Shown one piece after another: positions 43,487 through 52,435 of a stretch of DNA of 64,000 nucleotides. The position numbers and the translations under genes are program-made. Source of the stretch: Pseudomonas profundi (GTDB lineage: Bacteria > Pseudomonadota > Gammaproteobacteria > Pseudomonadales > Pseudomonadaceae). The stretch's first letter is position 1. Each line of letters opens with the position of its first letter. Under the pieces are notes generated by a model. It saw nothing but the letters and a program-made list of their open reading frames with translations, did not search any database and had not been told where the DNA came from. The DNA is taken from the NCBI RefSeq assembly GCF_008638305.1, contig NZ_VTPZ01000001.1, positions 372,001 to 436,000 on the forward strand. The letters are read 5' to 3'.

Positions 43487-44881
43487 TCACAGTGCGCGAA
43501 TACTATCGAGCAGCTTCTGCGTCTCACGCTCCATCAACGCGGCATCGCCACGGCTTTCCACATTCAGGCGAATCACCGGCTCGGTGTTGGAGGCGCGCAG
43601 ATTGAAGCGCCACTGCTCGAAGCGGATGCTGACACCGTCGGTGTAATCGACATCCAGCGCATCCTTGGCGTACTGCCCTTCGATGGCTTTGAGCACCGCG
43701 GGCGCGTCATTGACCGTCAGGTTGATCTCGCCTGAAGACGGATACGCCGCGATACGCTCATCGACCAGCGTCGACATCGGCTTGCCCTTGCGGCATAGCA
43801 GCTCGGCTACCAGCAACCAGGGAATCATGCCGCTGTCGCAATAGGCGAAGTTGCGGAAGTAGTGGTGAGCGCTCATTTCGCCGCCGTAGGCTGCATCTTC
43901 CTTGCGCATGCGCTCCTTGATGAACGCGTGGCCTGCCTTGGTTTGCACCGCACGGCCGCCATTCTGCTCAACCTGTTCGATGGTATTCCACACCAGACGC
44001 GGATCGTGAATGATGGCTGCGCCTGGCTCCTTCTTGAGGAAGGCTTCGGCCAGCAAACCGACGATGTAATATCCCTCGATAAACCGACCCTGCTCGTCGA
44101 ACAGGAAGCAGCGATCGAAGTCACCATCCCAGGCAATACCCATATCCGCACCGTGCTTAAGTACCGCTTCACTGGTGATCGCGCGGTTCTCAGTCAGGAT
44201 CGGGTTGGGAATGCCATTCGGGAAGGTGCCGTCGGGTTCGTGGCAGATCTTCACGAAGGTGACCGGAATATTCTTTTCCTTAAAGGCTGCTTCGATGGCA
44301 TCGATAGCCGGGCCCGCTGCGCCGTTGCCTGCATTGACCACCAGCTTGAGCGGTGTGAATGCTTCTGGCTCGATATAGCCCATCAGGTGCTCAACGAAGT
44401 CCGCACGGGTATCGACGAGCTCATAGCTGCCACGCTGGTCATCCGGTACCGACCGATCACGACCATCAACCAGCTCAAAGTGGCTGGCTTCGGCCATTTC
44501 GCGGATGTCTTTGAGACCGGTATCAGCCGAAATCGGTCGACTGCCCTCGCGCACCAGCTTCAGGCCGTTGTAATCGATCGGATTATGCGATGCCGTCACT
44601 TCAATGCCGCCGTCCACGCCCAGGTGGAAGGTCGCAAAGTAGACTTCTTCGGTGCCGGCCAACCCCAGATCCAGTACATTGACGCCTTCATCACGCAGGC
44701 CATTGGCCAAAGCGGCTTTGAGCTGCGGAGAGGTTTCGCGCACGTCACCGCCCAGCACGATGCGCTTGGGTTTCAGCCACTTGGCAAAAGCCCGGGCAAT
44801 GCGGTAAGCGATGTCTTCGTTCAGTTCGGTTCCGAGCTGGCCGCGAATGTCGTATGCCTTGAAGCACGTAAGCTGTGTCAT
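43487..44881 (-). CDS. manB: Phosphomannomutase (CpsG/ManB type)
   Basis: This 464-residue alpha-phosphohexomutase has the phosphoserine loop [12 protein letters not shown] (Ser near 98), the metal site DGDFDRCF, the sugar-specificity loop [10 protein letters not shown] and the phosphate-binding RASNTEP near the C-terminus. The N-terminus [17 protein letters not shown] resembles enterobacterial CpsG/ManB more than Pseudomonas AlgC, although both are possible names. It converts mannose 6-phosphate to mannose 1-phosphate, and perhaps glucose phosphates too. It lies 9 bp downstream of pgi, whose product fructose 6-phosphate leads to mannose 6-phosphate. No GDP-mannose pyrophosphorylase is in the window. 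Confidence 0.92.
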   Translation of the reverse strand: MTQLTCFKAYDIRGQLGTELNEDIAYRIARAFAKWLKPKRIVLGGDVRETSPQLKAALANGLRDEGVNVLDLGLAGTEEVYFATFHLGVDGGIEVTASHNPIDYNGLKLVREGSRPISADTGLKDIREMAEASHFELVDGRDRSVPDDQRGSYELVDTRADFVEHLMGYIEPEAFTPLKLVVNAGNGAAGPAIDAIEAAFKEKNIPVTFVKICHEPDGTFPNGIPNPILTENRAITSEAVLKHGADMGIAWDGDFDRCFLFDEQGRFIEGYYIVGLLAEAFLKKEPGAAIIHDPRLVWNTIEQVEQNGGRAVQTKAGHAFIKERMRKEDAAYGGEMSAHHYFRNFAYCDSGMIPWLLVAELLCRKGKPMSTLVDERIAAYPSSGEINLTVNDAPAVLKAIEGQYAKDALDVDYTDGVSIRFEQWRFNLRASNTEPVIRLNVESRGDAALMERETQKLLDSIRAL

Positions 44882-44890
44882 GTCAGTTTC

Positions 44891-46543
44891 CTATGATTTC
44901 CATTCTGCCTTGATCCGCCGCAACAGTCCGGCGGTGGACACATCGGTGTCATCCAGGCTTGAGTCTTCGCCACGAATCTTCGCCAGGGTGCTCATGGCGA
45001 TCTTCTTGCCCATTTCCACGCCCCACTGGTCGAAGGGGTTGATCCCCCAGATCACCGACTGCACAAATACCTTGTGCTCATACAAGGCAATCAATGCGCC
45101 CAGACTGTAGGGGTTGAGCTCGTCGAGCAGGACCGTGGAACTGGACTGGTTGCCGCGATAGCGCATGTGCAGTGGCAGCTCTTCAGCATTTTTCAATGCA
45201 GCGTCGCCCAGTGCCAACAGGCGTGACTGAGCCAGGCAGTTAGCCAGCGACAACTGATGCTGCGCAGCCAGCTCCTCCGCCGCTTCATGATGCTCGGCTT
45301 CGTGGTAACGGCGTACCGGTACGATGAAATCGCAGGTGACCGCCTCGGTGCCCTGATGCAACAGCTGGTAGAAAGCGTGCTGAGCATTCGGGCCGACATC
45401 GCCCCAGATAATCGGACAGGTGGAGCGAGCCACCGGCTTGCCTTCACGGCTGACACTCTTCCCGTTGGATTCCATCTCCAGCTGCTCGAGATACAGTGGC
45501 AGCTGTTTTAGACGTCCGTCATAGGGCAGGATAGACAGCGCGTTGATATCCAGAATATTGGTATTCCACACGCCGATCATGCCCATCAACACTGGAAGAT
45601 TGTCCTGCCAGGGCGCGGACTTGAAGTGTTCATCCATATCATGGGCGCCAGCGAGCAACTGCCGGAAGCCGTACATGCCGATCTTCAGCGCAATCGGCAG
45701 ACCAATCGCCGACCACAACGAGTAACGCCCGCCCACCCAGCCCCAGAAATCCAGCTGGTTCTCTTCGGCAATGCCCCACTCGGTCATCTTGTTTGGCGAT
45801 GCCGACACACCGATGAAGTGGCAATGCAAAATGCTGGAACTGGCGCGCTTGCCAAAGGACCGCTGCAACCACTGCAGAGCCGTTGCCGCATTGGTCAGCG
45901 TGTCGATGGTGGTGAAGGATTTTGATGAGATTACAAACAGCGTCGACTGTGGTTTCTTGTCTCGCAAGAGCTGCGACAGCTGGCTGCCGTCGATAGTCGA
46001 CGCGAAATGCACGTTCAACCGGTGCTTGGTCGGACAAGTGAAGTCATTCAGCGCCTCGGTGACCATCAAGGGGCCAAGATCCGAGCCGCCAACGCCGATG
46101 TTGATCACGTCAGTAATCACTTCGCCGGTGGCGCCGCGCCACTGCCCGGCATGGATCTGATCAACTATCCGCTCCATCTGCTGCAACTGGCCATGCACCT
46201 GGGCGGTTACATTGTCTTCACCGACCTGGCATTTGGCATCTGCCGGCAAACGCAGCGCCCAATGCATGGCCGCACGCCCTTCACTGCAGTTGACCTGTTC
46301 CCCGCTGAACAGCTTGTCGATCCAGCCCTGCAGATCGTGCGCGTCGGCCAGATCAATCAGATGGCGCAGGGTCTGGGTGGTCATGCGTTGTTTGGAAAAG
46401 TCGTACATCAGCGGGCCGAACTGCCGATGCATCTTGTTGAATCGCTCGCTATCCTCGGCAAAGAAATCGGCAAGATGCTGTTTCTCCACCGATTTACCGT
46501 GAGTGATCAGCTCGTCCCATTGCTTGTCTCTGGCTTCAGTCAT
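44891..46543 (-). CDS. pgi: Glucose-6-phosphate isomerase
   Basis: This full-length isomerase of about 550 residues has [12 protein letters not shown] and VISSKSFTT binding the sugar phosphate, the catalytic Glu in [22 protein letters not shown] and [19 protein letters not shown] regions, and the final Lys in [11 protein letters not shown]. It interconverts glucose 6-phosphate and fructose 6-phosphate. A GTG at 46552 directly follows the upstream stop, but ATG 46543 gives the better N-terminus. Placement of pgi inside a surface-sugar operon ties hexose-phosphate supply to polysaccharide synthesis; similar placement is known in capsule loci of Acinetobacter. Confidence 0.96.
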   Translation of the reverse strand: MTEARDKQWDELITHGKSVEKQHLADFFAEDSERFNKMHRQFGPLMYDFSKQRMTTQTLRHLIDLADAHDLQGWIDKLFSGEQVNCSEGRAAMHWALRLPADAKCQVGEDNVTAQVHGQLQQMERIVDQIHAGQWRGATGEVITDVINIGVGGSDLGPLMVTEALNDFTCPTKHRLNVHFASTIDGSQLSQLLRDKKPQSTLFVISSKSFTTIDTLTNAATALQWLQRSFGKRASSSILHCHFIGVSASPNKMTEWGIAEENQLDFWGWVGGRYSLWSAIGLPIALKIGMYGFRQLLAGAHDMDEHFKSAPWQDNLPVLMGMIGVWNTNILDINALSILPYDGRLKQLPLYLEQLEMESNGKSVSREGKPVARSTCPIIWGDVGPNAQHAFYQLLHQGTEAVTCDFIVPVRRYHEAEHHEAAEELAAQHQLSLANCLAQSRLLALGDAALKNAEELPLHMRYRGNQSSSTVLLDELNPYSLGALIALYEHKVFVQSVIWGINPFDQWGVEMGKKIAMSTLAKIRGEDSSLDDTDVSTAGLLRRIKAEWKS

Positions 46544-46552
46544 CAGCGTCAC

Positions 46553-47848
46553 TCAGCGTCGTCCAATCCCAAAATATTCAAACCCGTTCTGCTTCATGAA
46601 GTCCGGGTCCCAGATATTGCGACCGTCGAGCAGCAACGGCTGCTTCATCGTGGCCTTCATATGAGACAGGTCAGGACTCATGTATGCATCCCATTCGGTT
46701 ACCAGCATCAGCGCGTCGACATCCACAAGCGCCGCGTAAGGATCCTTGTGCAGAACCAGATCGCGGCGGTTGCCAGCCCACTCTGCGAGCGCGGGTAAGG
46801 CGCGCGGGTCGTGCACATGCACCTGCACGCCTTGCGCCCAGAGCGCCTCGATCAACTTGAGCGCAGGGGCATTATCGATACGTGCTGATTCAGGCTTGAA
46901 CGCCACGCCCCAGATCGCCACCTTGCGGCCCTGCAGATCGGTGCTGTAATAGCGCCACAATTTGCGGAACAGCGATTCCTTCTGACGCTCGTTGATGCGC
47001 ATCACCTGGTCCAGAAGTTGTGCCTGGATGCCGCTGTGCTTCAGCGTCGACGCCAGATTCATCACGTCCTGCGAGAAGCTCAGGCCACCGAAACCGCAAC
47101 CCGGGTACAGGTAGCTATCCCCGATGCGCTGATCCTTGCCCACACCCTGACGCACGCGCTCGATATCCACATCCAGCATGTCAGCCAGATTGGCCATGTC
47201 GTTCATGAAGCTCAGGCGGGTCGCGAGCATGCCGGTGATGGCCAGCTTGGTGAACTCCGCCTCACGCGGACGCATCATCATGATGTTGTCGCGGCGGCGG
47301 TTATAGGGACGCAACGCCTCGGCAACCATGCGGCGACCCCAGGCCGAATCACAGCCCAGCAGCCAATGGTTCGCTGCAGTGAAGCTCTTCACCGCAGCGC
47401 CCTCGATCAGCAGATCCGGCAAGCTGGCCGCGACGCGCTGCGTGGACTCACTACCTGGTAGCTCGCCAAGGGCGCGTTCCAGTGCTTCGGTGGTCCCTAC
47501 GGGGAAAGTTGACTGATTCACTACCACCCAGCTGCGGCCGCTTTCAGTCGGAAGCTTGCTGATGATGTCAAAGGCGAGATCGACATCTGTGGGCGATAGC
47601 GCCAGCCAGATGATCGCGGCACGCTCGTCTGGCGGCACATCACCGGCCGCCAGCTTGAAACGACCAGCGATGGTTTGTTCGGTCACCAGTTCAGGCAGGC
47701 CCGGCTCACGATAGGGGCAGCCGCCATTGGCCAGGGTCGTTGCTGCGGGTCCCTCCGGCACGTGCAAACACACGTTGTGACCTGTGGATGCCAGGCCGGC
47801 AGCACTAACGAGCGCGCACAGCGTGTCTCCATACACATCGATATACAT
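46553..47848 (-). CDS. UDP-glucose/GDP-mannose dehydrogenase-family protein with degenerate active site
   Basis: This 431-residue protein has the length and three-domain layout of UDP-sugar 6-dehydrogenases (for example NQSTFPVGTTE, EFTKLAITGMLATRLSFMND, GRKVAIWGVAFKP). Key positions are altered. The usual GSCFPKD with the catalytic Cys reads GLSFSQD, so the Cys is Ser. The Asn normally four residues after the catalytic Lys is Thr (KLAIT). The N-terminal GxGYVG nucleotide loop reads YGDTLCAL. The Lys and the Asp after the Cys position remain. It cannot work by the known thioester mechanism and may be a regulatory or binding paralogue. It sits between galU (13 bp) and pgi in a tight operon, so it is expressed and not an obvious pseudogene. 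Confidence 0.85.
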   Translation of the reverse strand: MYIDVYGDTLCALVSAAGLASTGHNVCLHVPEGPAATTLANGGCPYREPGLPELVTEQTIAGRFKLAAGDVPPDERAAIIWLALSPTDVDLAFDIISKLPTESGRSWVVVNQSTFPVGTTEALERALGELPGSESTQRVAASLPDLLIEGAAVKSFTAANHWLLGCDSAWGRRMVAEALRPYNRRRDNIMMMRPREAEFTKLAITGMLATRLSFMNDMANLADMLDVDIERVRQGVGKDQRIGDSYLYPGCGFGGLSFSQDVMNLASTLKHSGIQAQLLDQVMRINERQKESLFRKLWRYYSTDLQGRKVAIWGVAFKPESARIDNAPALKLIEALWAQGVQVHVHDPRALPALAEWAGNRRDLVLHKDPYAALVDVDALMLVTEWDAYMSPDLSHMKATMKQPLLLDGRNIWDPDFMKQNGFEYFGIGRR

Positions 47849-47861
47849 TGCGCTTAAATCC

Positions 47862-48740
47862 TCACTGGTACTGCTTTAACAGATCCCGGAAGTCGCTACC
47901 GAGTTTGGGGTGTTTGAGGCCATAAGCCAGAGTGGCTTCGAGGTAGCCGAGTTTGCTGCCGCAGTCGAAGGAGCGACCACGGATGCGGAAAGCATCTACG
48001 CCCTGCTCTTCCATCAGCGTAGCGATGGCATCGGTCAACTGAATCTCGCCGCCGGCGCCTGGAGGCGTGTTGTCCAGCAGATCGAAAATACGTGCGGGCA
48101 GGATGTAACGGCCGACAATAGACAGGTTGGATGGTGCTTCATCACGCGGCGGCTTCTCCACCACACGATGCATCGGCGCGCCGTCACCGGCTTCGAGCTC
48201 GACGCCGCTGATATCCACCACGCCATAAGAGCTGACCTGGTCATAGGGGACCGGCTCAACCATGATCTGCGCATTGCCGGTTTCATGGAAGTGCTCAGCC
48301 ATCACGCCCAGGTCAGTGCGCGTACCTGCCTGCTGAACCAGCACATCGGGCAGCATGACGGCAAAGGGCGCATCGCCAATGATGGCGCGGGCACAATTGA
48401 TTGCGTGGCCCAGACCCAGAGCCGAGCCCTGACGCACCACCGACACCTTCAATCCGGCGGGGGCAGTTTCCTTCAACACCTCAAGCAATTCATGCTTGCC
48501 GCGGCGCTCGAGCTCGGCTTCGAGCTCATAATTCTTGTCAAAATGGTCTTCAATCGCGCGCTTGCTGGAATGGGTCACCAGCACGATTTCGTTGATACCT
48601 GCGGCGAGCGCTTCCTCCACCACGTACTGAATCACCGGCTTGTCTACGACGGTGACCATTTCTTTGGGAATAGCTTTGCTTGCGGGTAGAAAACGAGTAC
48701 CAAGACCTGCGACGGGGAGAACGGCTTTAGTAACCTTCAC
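47862..48740 (-). CDS. galU: UTP-glucose-1-phosphate uridylyltransferase
   Basis: This 292-residue nucleotidyltransferase starts at GTG 48740 with GGAG 6 bases upstream. The N-terminal AVLPVAGLGTRFLPASKAIPKEM is the nucleotide-binding signature, VEKP and the following region hold substrate residues, and the length is that of GalU. It makes UDP-glucose from UTP and glucose 1-phosphate. It leads the group galU - dehydrogenase paralogue - pgi - manB - galE - wbpM. The 370-bp gap upstream carries REP-like repeats and presumably the promoter. Confidence 0.97.
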   Translation of the reverse strand: MKVTKAVLPVAGLGTRFLPASKAIPKEMVTVVDKPVIQYVVEEALAAGINEIVLVTHSSKRAIEDHFDKNYELEAELERRGKHELLEVLKETAPAGLKVSVVRQGSALGLGHAINCARAIIGDAPFAVMLPDVLVQQAGTRTDLGVMAEHFHETGNAQIMVEPVPYDQVSSYGVVDISGVELEAGDGAPMHRVVEKPPRDEAPSNLSIVGRYILPARIFDLLDNTPPGAGGEIQLTDAIATLMEEQGVDAFRIRGRSFDCGSKLGYLEATLAYGLKHPKLGSDFRDLLKQYQ

Positions 48741-49110
48741 GGAAACTCCATGTATTGAAAATCGATGTCAGTAGTCCATGCATGCCATAAGCCTGCGGGG
48801 CGCAAGCCAGCCATGAAAGGAACGCCAACCTGCCTGTTGTGTGGAACGTTTTCTGGGCCCGAAGTTCCCTCGAAAACCAAATCATAACGAAGCAGATGCC
48901 AGCCAACACGACCACCGCCAGTCCCGCTGCTAAGGAACAACGCAAAAGCTATATCGTAGGAGGGGCGACTCGCCGCGATGGCGTCCACAGGACGCCCCAA
49001 AGCTTCATACCTCACACATCACAAGGTAGGAGTGCCGCCTCGGGACGCCGAACCGCCGGCACGACGGCGGCCGCAGGCCGCCCCAGGACTGGGACCCTCT
49101 GCCCACTAGC
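48741..49110. repeat. Gap with REP-like elements upstream of galU
   Basis: GTAGGAGGGGCGACTCGCCG onward at 48956-48998 matches the element of 37808-37922. A related stretch GTAGGAGTGCCGCCTCGGG at 49025 follows, then the palindrome GGCGGCCGCAGGCCGCC. The remaining ~200 bp next to galU probably contain its promoter, which I could not place. No gene is seen. Confidence 0.7.
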
Positions 49111-49443
49111 CTAACCAGCCAACCCCCCATCCCCGCGCTCATAAAACACCACCCCAACCCGCTCAATATGCTCAACCAACGAAGGCGTATCGATTTCCCC
49201 CATCAAAGAAAGATCCACCGACCAGGGAAGAAGCAAATCATCAATCTCATTCTCAATCGCAAGAAGATCGGAAAACGTCAGACCCTCCCCCTTTATCGCG
49301 AGATCAATATCCGAACCAGAGCGATAATTACCTTTAGCACGGGACCCATAAAGCAACACCGCATCAATCTTCGGCCAACGCCTGAACACCTCACAGAGGT
49401 GATCAATCGCCAATGCTGGCAGCCCGTACAACGCCACGCTCAT
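49111..49443 (-). CDS. MNT-type nucleotidyltransferase (antitoxin-like)
   Basis: This 110-residue minimal nucleotidyltransferase has the catalytic motif YGSRAKGNYRSGSDIDLA (GS followed by DxD) and a third acidic residue in WSVDLSLM. It overlaps by 4 bp with the upstream HEPN gene, the arrangement of HepT-MntA and HI0074-HI0073 pairs. In studied HepT-MntA systems the nucleotidyltransferase AMPylates and thereby silences the HEPN RNase. Because the HEPN partner here is of the HI0074 type, an antitoxin role is likely but not certain. The pair lies in a polysaccharide region without other defence genes. Confidence 0.87.
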   Translation of the reverse strand: MSVALYGLPALAIDHLCEVFRRWPKIDAVLLYGSRAKGNYRSGSDIDLAIKGEGLTFSDLLAIENEIDDLLLPWSVDLSLMGEIDTPSLVEHIERVGVVFYERGDGGLAG

Positions 49444-49859
49444 ACCTCCTCGGCCCTGGTCTGCATGTCGCCTTCAAACTGGGCGAATAAGCCATGGTAA
49501 CTATCGAGGATCTTGTCGGTTATTTCGTTAGCAACCGATTCGTTGTAAGTATGAGCAGACTGGTTGCGGCTCTTGATCATTTCCATCCACCCTTCGCCGT
49601 CCGCAATCAACCCTTGCTTGAAAGCCTGGCGGATGGCGTCGCGGGACCCTGTAATGGCTGGATTGCCTTGATAGAGAAAGTAATCTTTCATCACATTCCA
49701 GGCCAATTCAAACACAAACTCAAACGCCTGAATCAGCCCCTGCTTTTCAAGGTCACTAAGATCTCGCGTACCCGCCAACTCCACAGCGCTTGTCAACCTG
49801 GCGCGCGCCCGCTTGAAGTTCGCCAAACGCTGCACCCATCGAATGTCCGGATCGCCCAT
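49440..49859 (-). CDS. HEPN-domain protein, HI0074 family (toxin-like partner)
   Basis: This protein of 139 residues starts at ATG 49859, 6 bases after AGGAG. It is all helical; FEFVFELAWNVMKDYF is typical of the HI0074 nucleotidyltransferase-substrate-binding family. KSRNQSAHTYNE contains R-x4-H-x-Y, the RNase motif of HEPN toxins. It overlaps the nucleotidyltransferase gene by 4 bp. It is either the RNase half of a type VII-like toxin-antitoxin pair or the substrate-binding half of a two-part nucleotidyltransferase; the intact motif favours the former. Confidence 0.87.
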   Translation of the reverse strand: MGDPDIRWVQRLANFKRARARLTSAVELAGTRDLSDLEKQGLIQAFEFVFELAWNVMKDYFLYQGNPAITGSRDAIRQAFKQGLIADGEGWMEMIKSRNQSAHTYNESVANEITDKILDSYHGLFAQFEGDMQTRAEEV

Positions 49860-49911
49860 CACTTTCTCCTGGATTTAGAAACTGTGTTAGCACCCACGAC
49901 CGTCTAAGCGA

Positions 49912-51096
49912 TCAACCCCGCCCTGCCTCCGCCAGTATCTCCGCAACCACAACACAAGTCTTATCCATCTCCGCCTCAGTCAATGTCGGATGGACCAAAA
50001 ACATCAAACTTGTCTCACCCAACTTCCGCGCAACAGGCAAACGCTCAGCAGGCCGCCAGCCAGTGTTATCAAAGGCCTTCTCCAGATACACCTCAGAGCA
50101 GGACCCCTGCAAACACGGCACACCTCGGCTCGCTATTTCATTAACGATACGATCCCGATCCCATCCCGGCCCCAAGTTCTCAGGACGCACCTGTACATAA
50201 CATTTGTAGTGAGCATGCACATTGCCGTTGGCCTTATCAAACTCAGGCACACGTACCACATCGAACTTCCGACAGGTCTCCCAAATACGCTCGGCATTGC
50301 GGGTACGGGCTGCAGTCCATTCAGTCATCCGCTTCAGCTGAATGCGCCCGATAACGGCTTGCATCTCAGTCATGCGCCAATTGGTGCCAAAGCTCTCATG
50401 CAGCCAGCGAAATCCAGGCGGGTGTTCGCGCTCATACACGGCATCCCAGGACTTGCCATGATCCTTGTACGCCCACATGCGCTTCCAGAGCTCACGGTCA
50501 TTGGTTGTGACCATGCCACCCTCACCACCGGTGGTCATGATCTTGTCCTGACAGAAAGACCAGGCACTGATATGACCAATCGAACCAACCGAACGCCCTT
50601 TATAGCGTGCGCCATGCGCCTGCGCGCAATCCTCAATCACATAGAGCCCGCGCTCCTGCGCCAACGCCATGATCGGATCCATATCGCATGGCCAACCAGC
50701 AAGATGCACACAGATGATCGCCTTGGTGCGCTCAGTCAGTACTGCGCGTACCGTTTCTGCTGTGATGTTCTGCGAGTCGGCATCCACGTCTGCGAACACC
50801 GGTACCGCGCCGGCCGTCACGATGCTTGAAGCAGAGGCGAGAAAGGTACGAGAGGTCACAACGACCTCATCGCCAGGGCCTACCTCAAGTGCTTTTAACG
50901 CAAGATCCAATGCTACCGTACCGTTGGTCAAAGCGATCGCAAAACCGGAATCAGCCCAGGAAGCAAATTCCTTTTCGAATTCGCGGGCTTCCTGACCAGT
51001 CCAGTAATTGACTTTATTGGAAAGCAAAACATCACGCACAGCGTTAGCCTCTTCCTCAGTGAAGGAAGGCCAGGGAGAAACAGGAGTGTTAAGCAT
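49912..51096 (-). CDS. DegT/DnrJ/EryC1-family sugar aminotransferase (PglE-like)
   Basis: This 394-residue PLP enzyme starts at ATG 51096 behind AAGG. The Schiff-base Lys lies in SFCQDKIMTTGGEGGMV, and EDCAQAHGARYKG is the usual ring-stacking segment of the family. Sugar aminotransferases place an amino group on a 4-keto (or 3-keto) nucleotide sugar. With the WbpM/PglF-type dehydratase and the NeuD/PglD-like acetyltransferase next door, it would form UDP-4-amino-4,6-dideoxy-GlcNAc. It is separated from the acetyltransferase gene by a terminator-like hairpin and may have its own promoter there. Confidence 0.92.
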   Translation of the reverse strand: MLNTPVSPWPSFTEEEANAVRDVLLSNKVNYWTGQEAREFEKEFASWADSGFAIALTNGTVALDLALKALEVGPGDEVVVTSRTFLASASSIVTAGAVPVFADVDADSQNITAETVRAVLTERTKAIICVHLAGWPCDMDPIMALAQERGLYVIEDCAQAHGARYKGRSVGSIGHISAWSFCQDKIMTTGGEGGMVTTNDRELWKRMWAYKDHGKSWDAVYEREHPPGFRWLHESFGTNWRMTEMQAVIGRIQLKRMTEWTAARTRNAERIWETCRKFDVVRVPEFDKANGNVHAHYKCYVQVRPENLGPGWDRDRIVNEIASRGVPCLQGSCSEVYLEKAFDNTGWRPAERLPVARKLGETSLMFLVHPTLTEAEMDKTCVVVAEILAEAGRG

Positions 51097-51113
51097 GAAG
51101 GACCTTTGAATGC

Positions 51114-51137
51114 AAAAAAGCCGGACATTCCGGCTTT
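51114..51137 (-). terminator. Terminator inside the polysaccharide operon
   Basis: On the minus strand AAAGCCGG and CCGGCTTT enclose a 5-base loop and are followed by further T residues (T6 in total). It lies between the acetyltransferase stop (51175) and the aminotransferase start (51096). Because flanking A and T runs exist on both sides, it could act in either direction. Confidence 0.75.
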
Positions 51138-51174
51138 AAAAGTGTTCACAAATGAAAGCTAGTTGCCCAAAAAA

Positions 51175-51831
51175 TCAAGACTTTACCAACAACCTTGCAG
51201 GGTTACCTATCACAGTGACACCGGGCGGGATATCCTTAGTCACAACAGCCCCCATGCCGACTACTGCACCTTTACCAATTACGAGCGGTTTGGCGGGAGT
51301 TCCTTGCTTTATTATCGCGCCCGTACCGATATAAGCATGGTCTTCTATGTGAACATTTCCATTACACCTGACCCCAGGCGCAAACGTCACGTAATCGCCT
51401 ATAACACAGTCGTGCGCGACATAACTATAGATGTTGGCATGAAAGTGCTTGCCAATCCGGATGTTCGAGGTCAGCTGCGTAAAGTGACAAAGAATAGCCC
51501 CTTCACCGACCTCGACCTCGTCCAAAACCACGGTGTTATCGGCAGTAACCTGAAGCACGCTCAAACCATCGTTTTCACATTTGATGGCGAGCTTTTCCCG
51601 CACGCCGCTGTCAGCAATAGCTAACACTACAAATTTATTGATAGCGTCGTACGAAAGGAATCCGGAGTAATCCCATACTGGGAAGCCATTAATCTCAGTA
51701 CTGTTAACGCCGTCATCGATAAAAACAAAGCGAACGTCCGCGGATATCGAGTGATAATGCGTTTTGACGAGGGGCATGACCTCCCGGCCAAAACCACTCG
51801 CACCATATATGCCGATAATCGTTTCAGTCAT
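51175..51831 (-). CDS. NeuD/PglD-family sugar O/N-acyltransferase
   Basis: This 218-residue protein starts at ATG 51831 (GGAG 7 bases upstream). It has an N-terminal Rossmann-like domain (TIIGIYGASGFGREVMPL) that binds the UDP-sugar, and a C-terminal left-handed beta-helix of hexapeptide repeats (from about residue 95; VEVGEGAILCHF, IEDHAYIGTGAII, IGKGAVVGMGAVV) that binds acetyl-CoA. The His of YVAHDCVIGDYV is the expected catalytic base. PglD acetylates UDP-4-amino-sugar to give UDP-N,N'-diacetylbacillosamine. It overlaps the sugar transferase gene by 8 bp. Confidence 0.92.
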   Translation of the reverse strand: MTETIIGIYGASGFGREVMPLVKTHYHSISADVRFVFIDDGVNSTEINGFPVWDYSGFLSYDAINKFVVLAIADSGVREKLAIKCENDGLSVLQVTADNTVVLDEVEVGEGAILCHFTQLTSNIRIGKHFHANIYSYVAHDCVIGDYVTFAPGVRCNGNVHIEDHAYIGTGAIIKQGTPAKPLVIGKGAVVGMGAVVTKDIPPGVTVIGNPARLLVKS

Positions 51832-52435
51832 GTTTTTCTCCAGAATCATTTCCAAAAAATCGGCTCATGGTCGCCTCACCCTCAGCGCTAATACCTTCGC
51901 GCACCAGCACTTTCTTAACCGTCAAAACCAGAATCTTGACATCTAGCCAGAGCGATTGATTGTCGACGTACCATACGTCCAGCTTGAACTTCTCATCCCA
52001 GCCGAGCGCATTGCGACCATTGATTTGCGCCCACCCCGTCACTCCAGGACGCGCCTCATGGCGACGATACTGCTCAGCCGAATACAACGGCAGGTACTCC
52101 ATCAGCAGAGGACGCGGCCCAACCAGACTCATCTCGCCCTTGAGTACATTCCACAGTTCGGGCAACTCATCCAGGCTGGATGAGCGTAAAAACTGACCAA
52201 AGGGCGTCAGCCGCTCGGAATCCGGCAGAGGGTTGCCTGCTGAGTCGATGGCATCCTTCATGGTTCGGAATTTCACCATTTTAAAGGGCTTACCACCTTT
52301 TCCGGGGCGTACTTGCTTAAACAAAACCGGCGAACCGAGATTTTTACGAACTTTCCAGGCAACAATGGCGATAACCGGTGATAAAACTAGCAAGCCAAAG
52401 CAAGAAGCGAACAGGTCAAAAAGGCGTTTGATCAT
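51824..52435 (-). CDS. Initiating sugar-phosphate transferase, PglC-like
   Basis: This 203-residue monotopic phosphoglycosyl transferase has a hydrophobic re-entrant N-terminal helix (FDLFASCFGLLVLSPVIA), VKFRTMKDA, the catalytic DE pair in SLDELPELWNVLKGEMSLVG, and RPGVTGWAQINGRN. Its small size equals PglC, without the extra domains of WbaP. It moves a sugar phosphate from UDP-sugar to undecaprenyl phosphate, the first committed step of repeat-unit assembly. Sitting beside PglD-, PglE- and PglA-like genes, it most probably uses the bacillosamine-type sugar. Genes on both sides overlap it. Confidence 0.93.
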   Translation of the reverse strand: MIKRLFDLFASCFGLLVLSPVIAIVAWKVRKNLGSPVLFKQVRPGKGGKPFKMVKFRTMKDAIDSAGNPLPDSERLTPFGQFLRSSSLDELPELWNVLKGEMSLVGPRPLLMEYLPLYSAEQYRRHEARPGVTGWAQINGRNALGWDEKFKLDVWYVDNQSLWLDVKILVLTVKKVLVREGISAEGEATMSRFFGNDSGEKHD

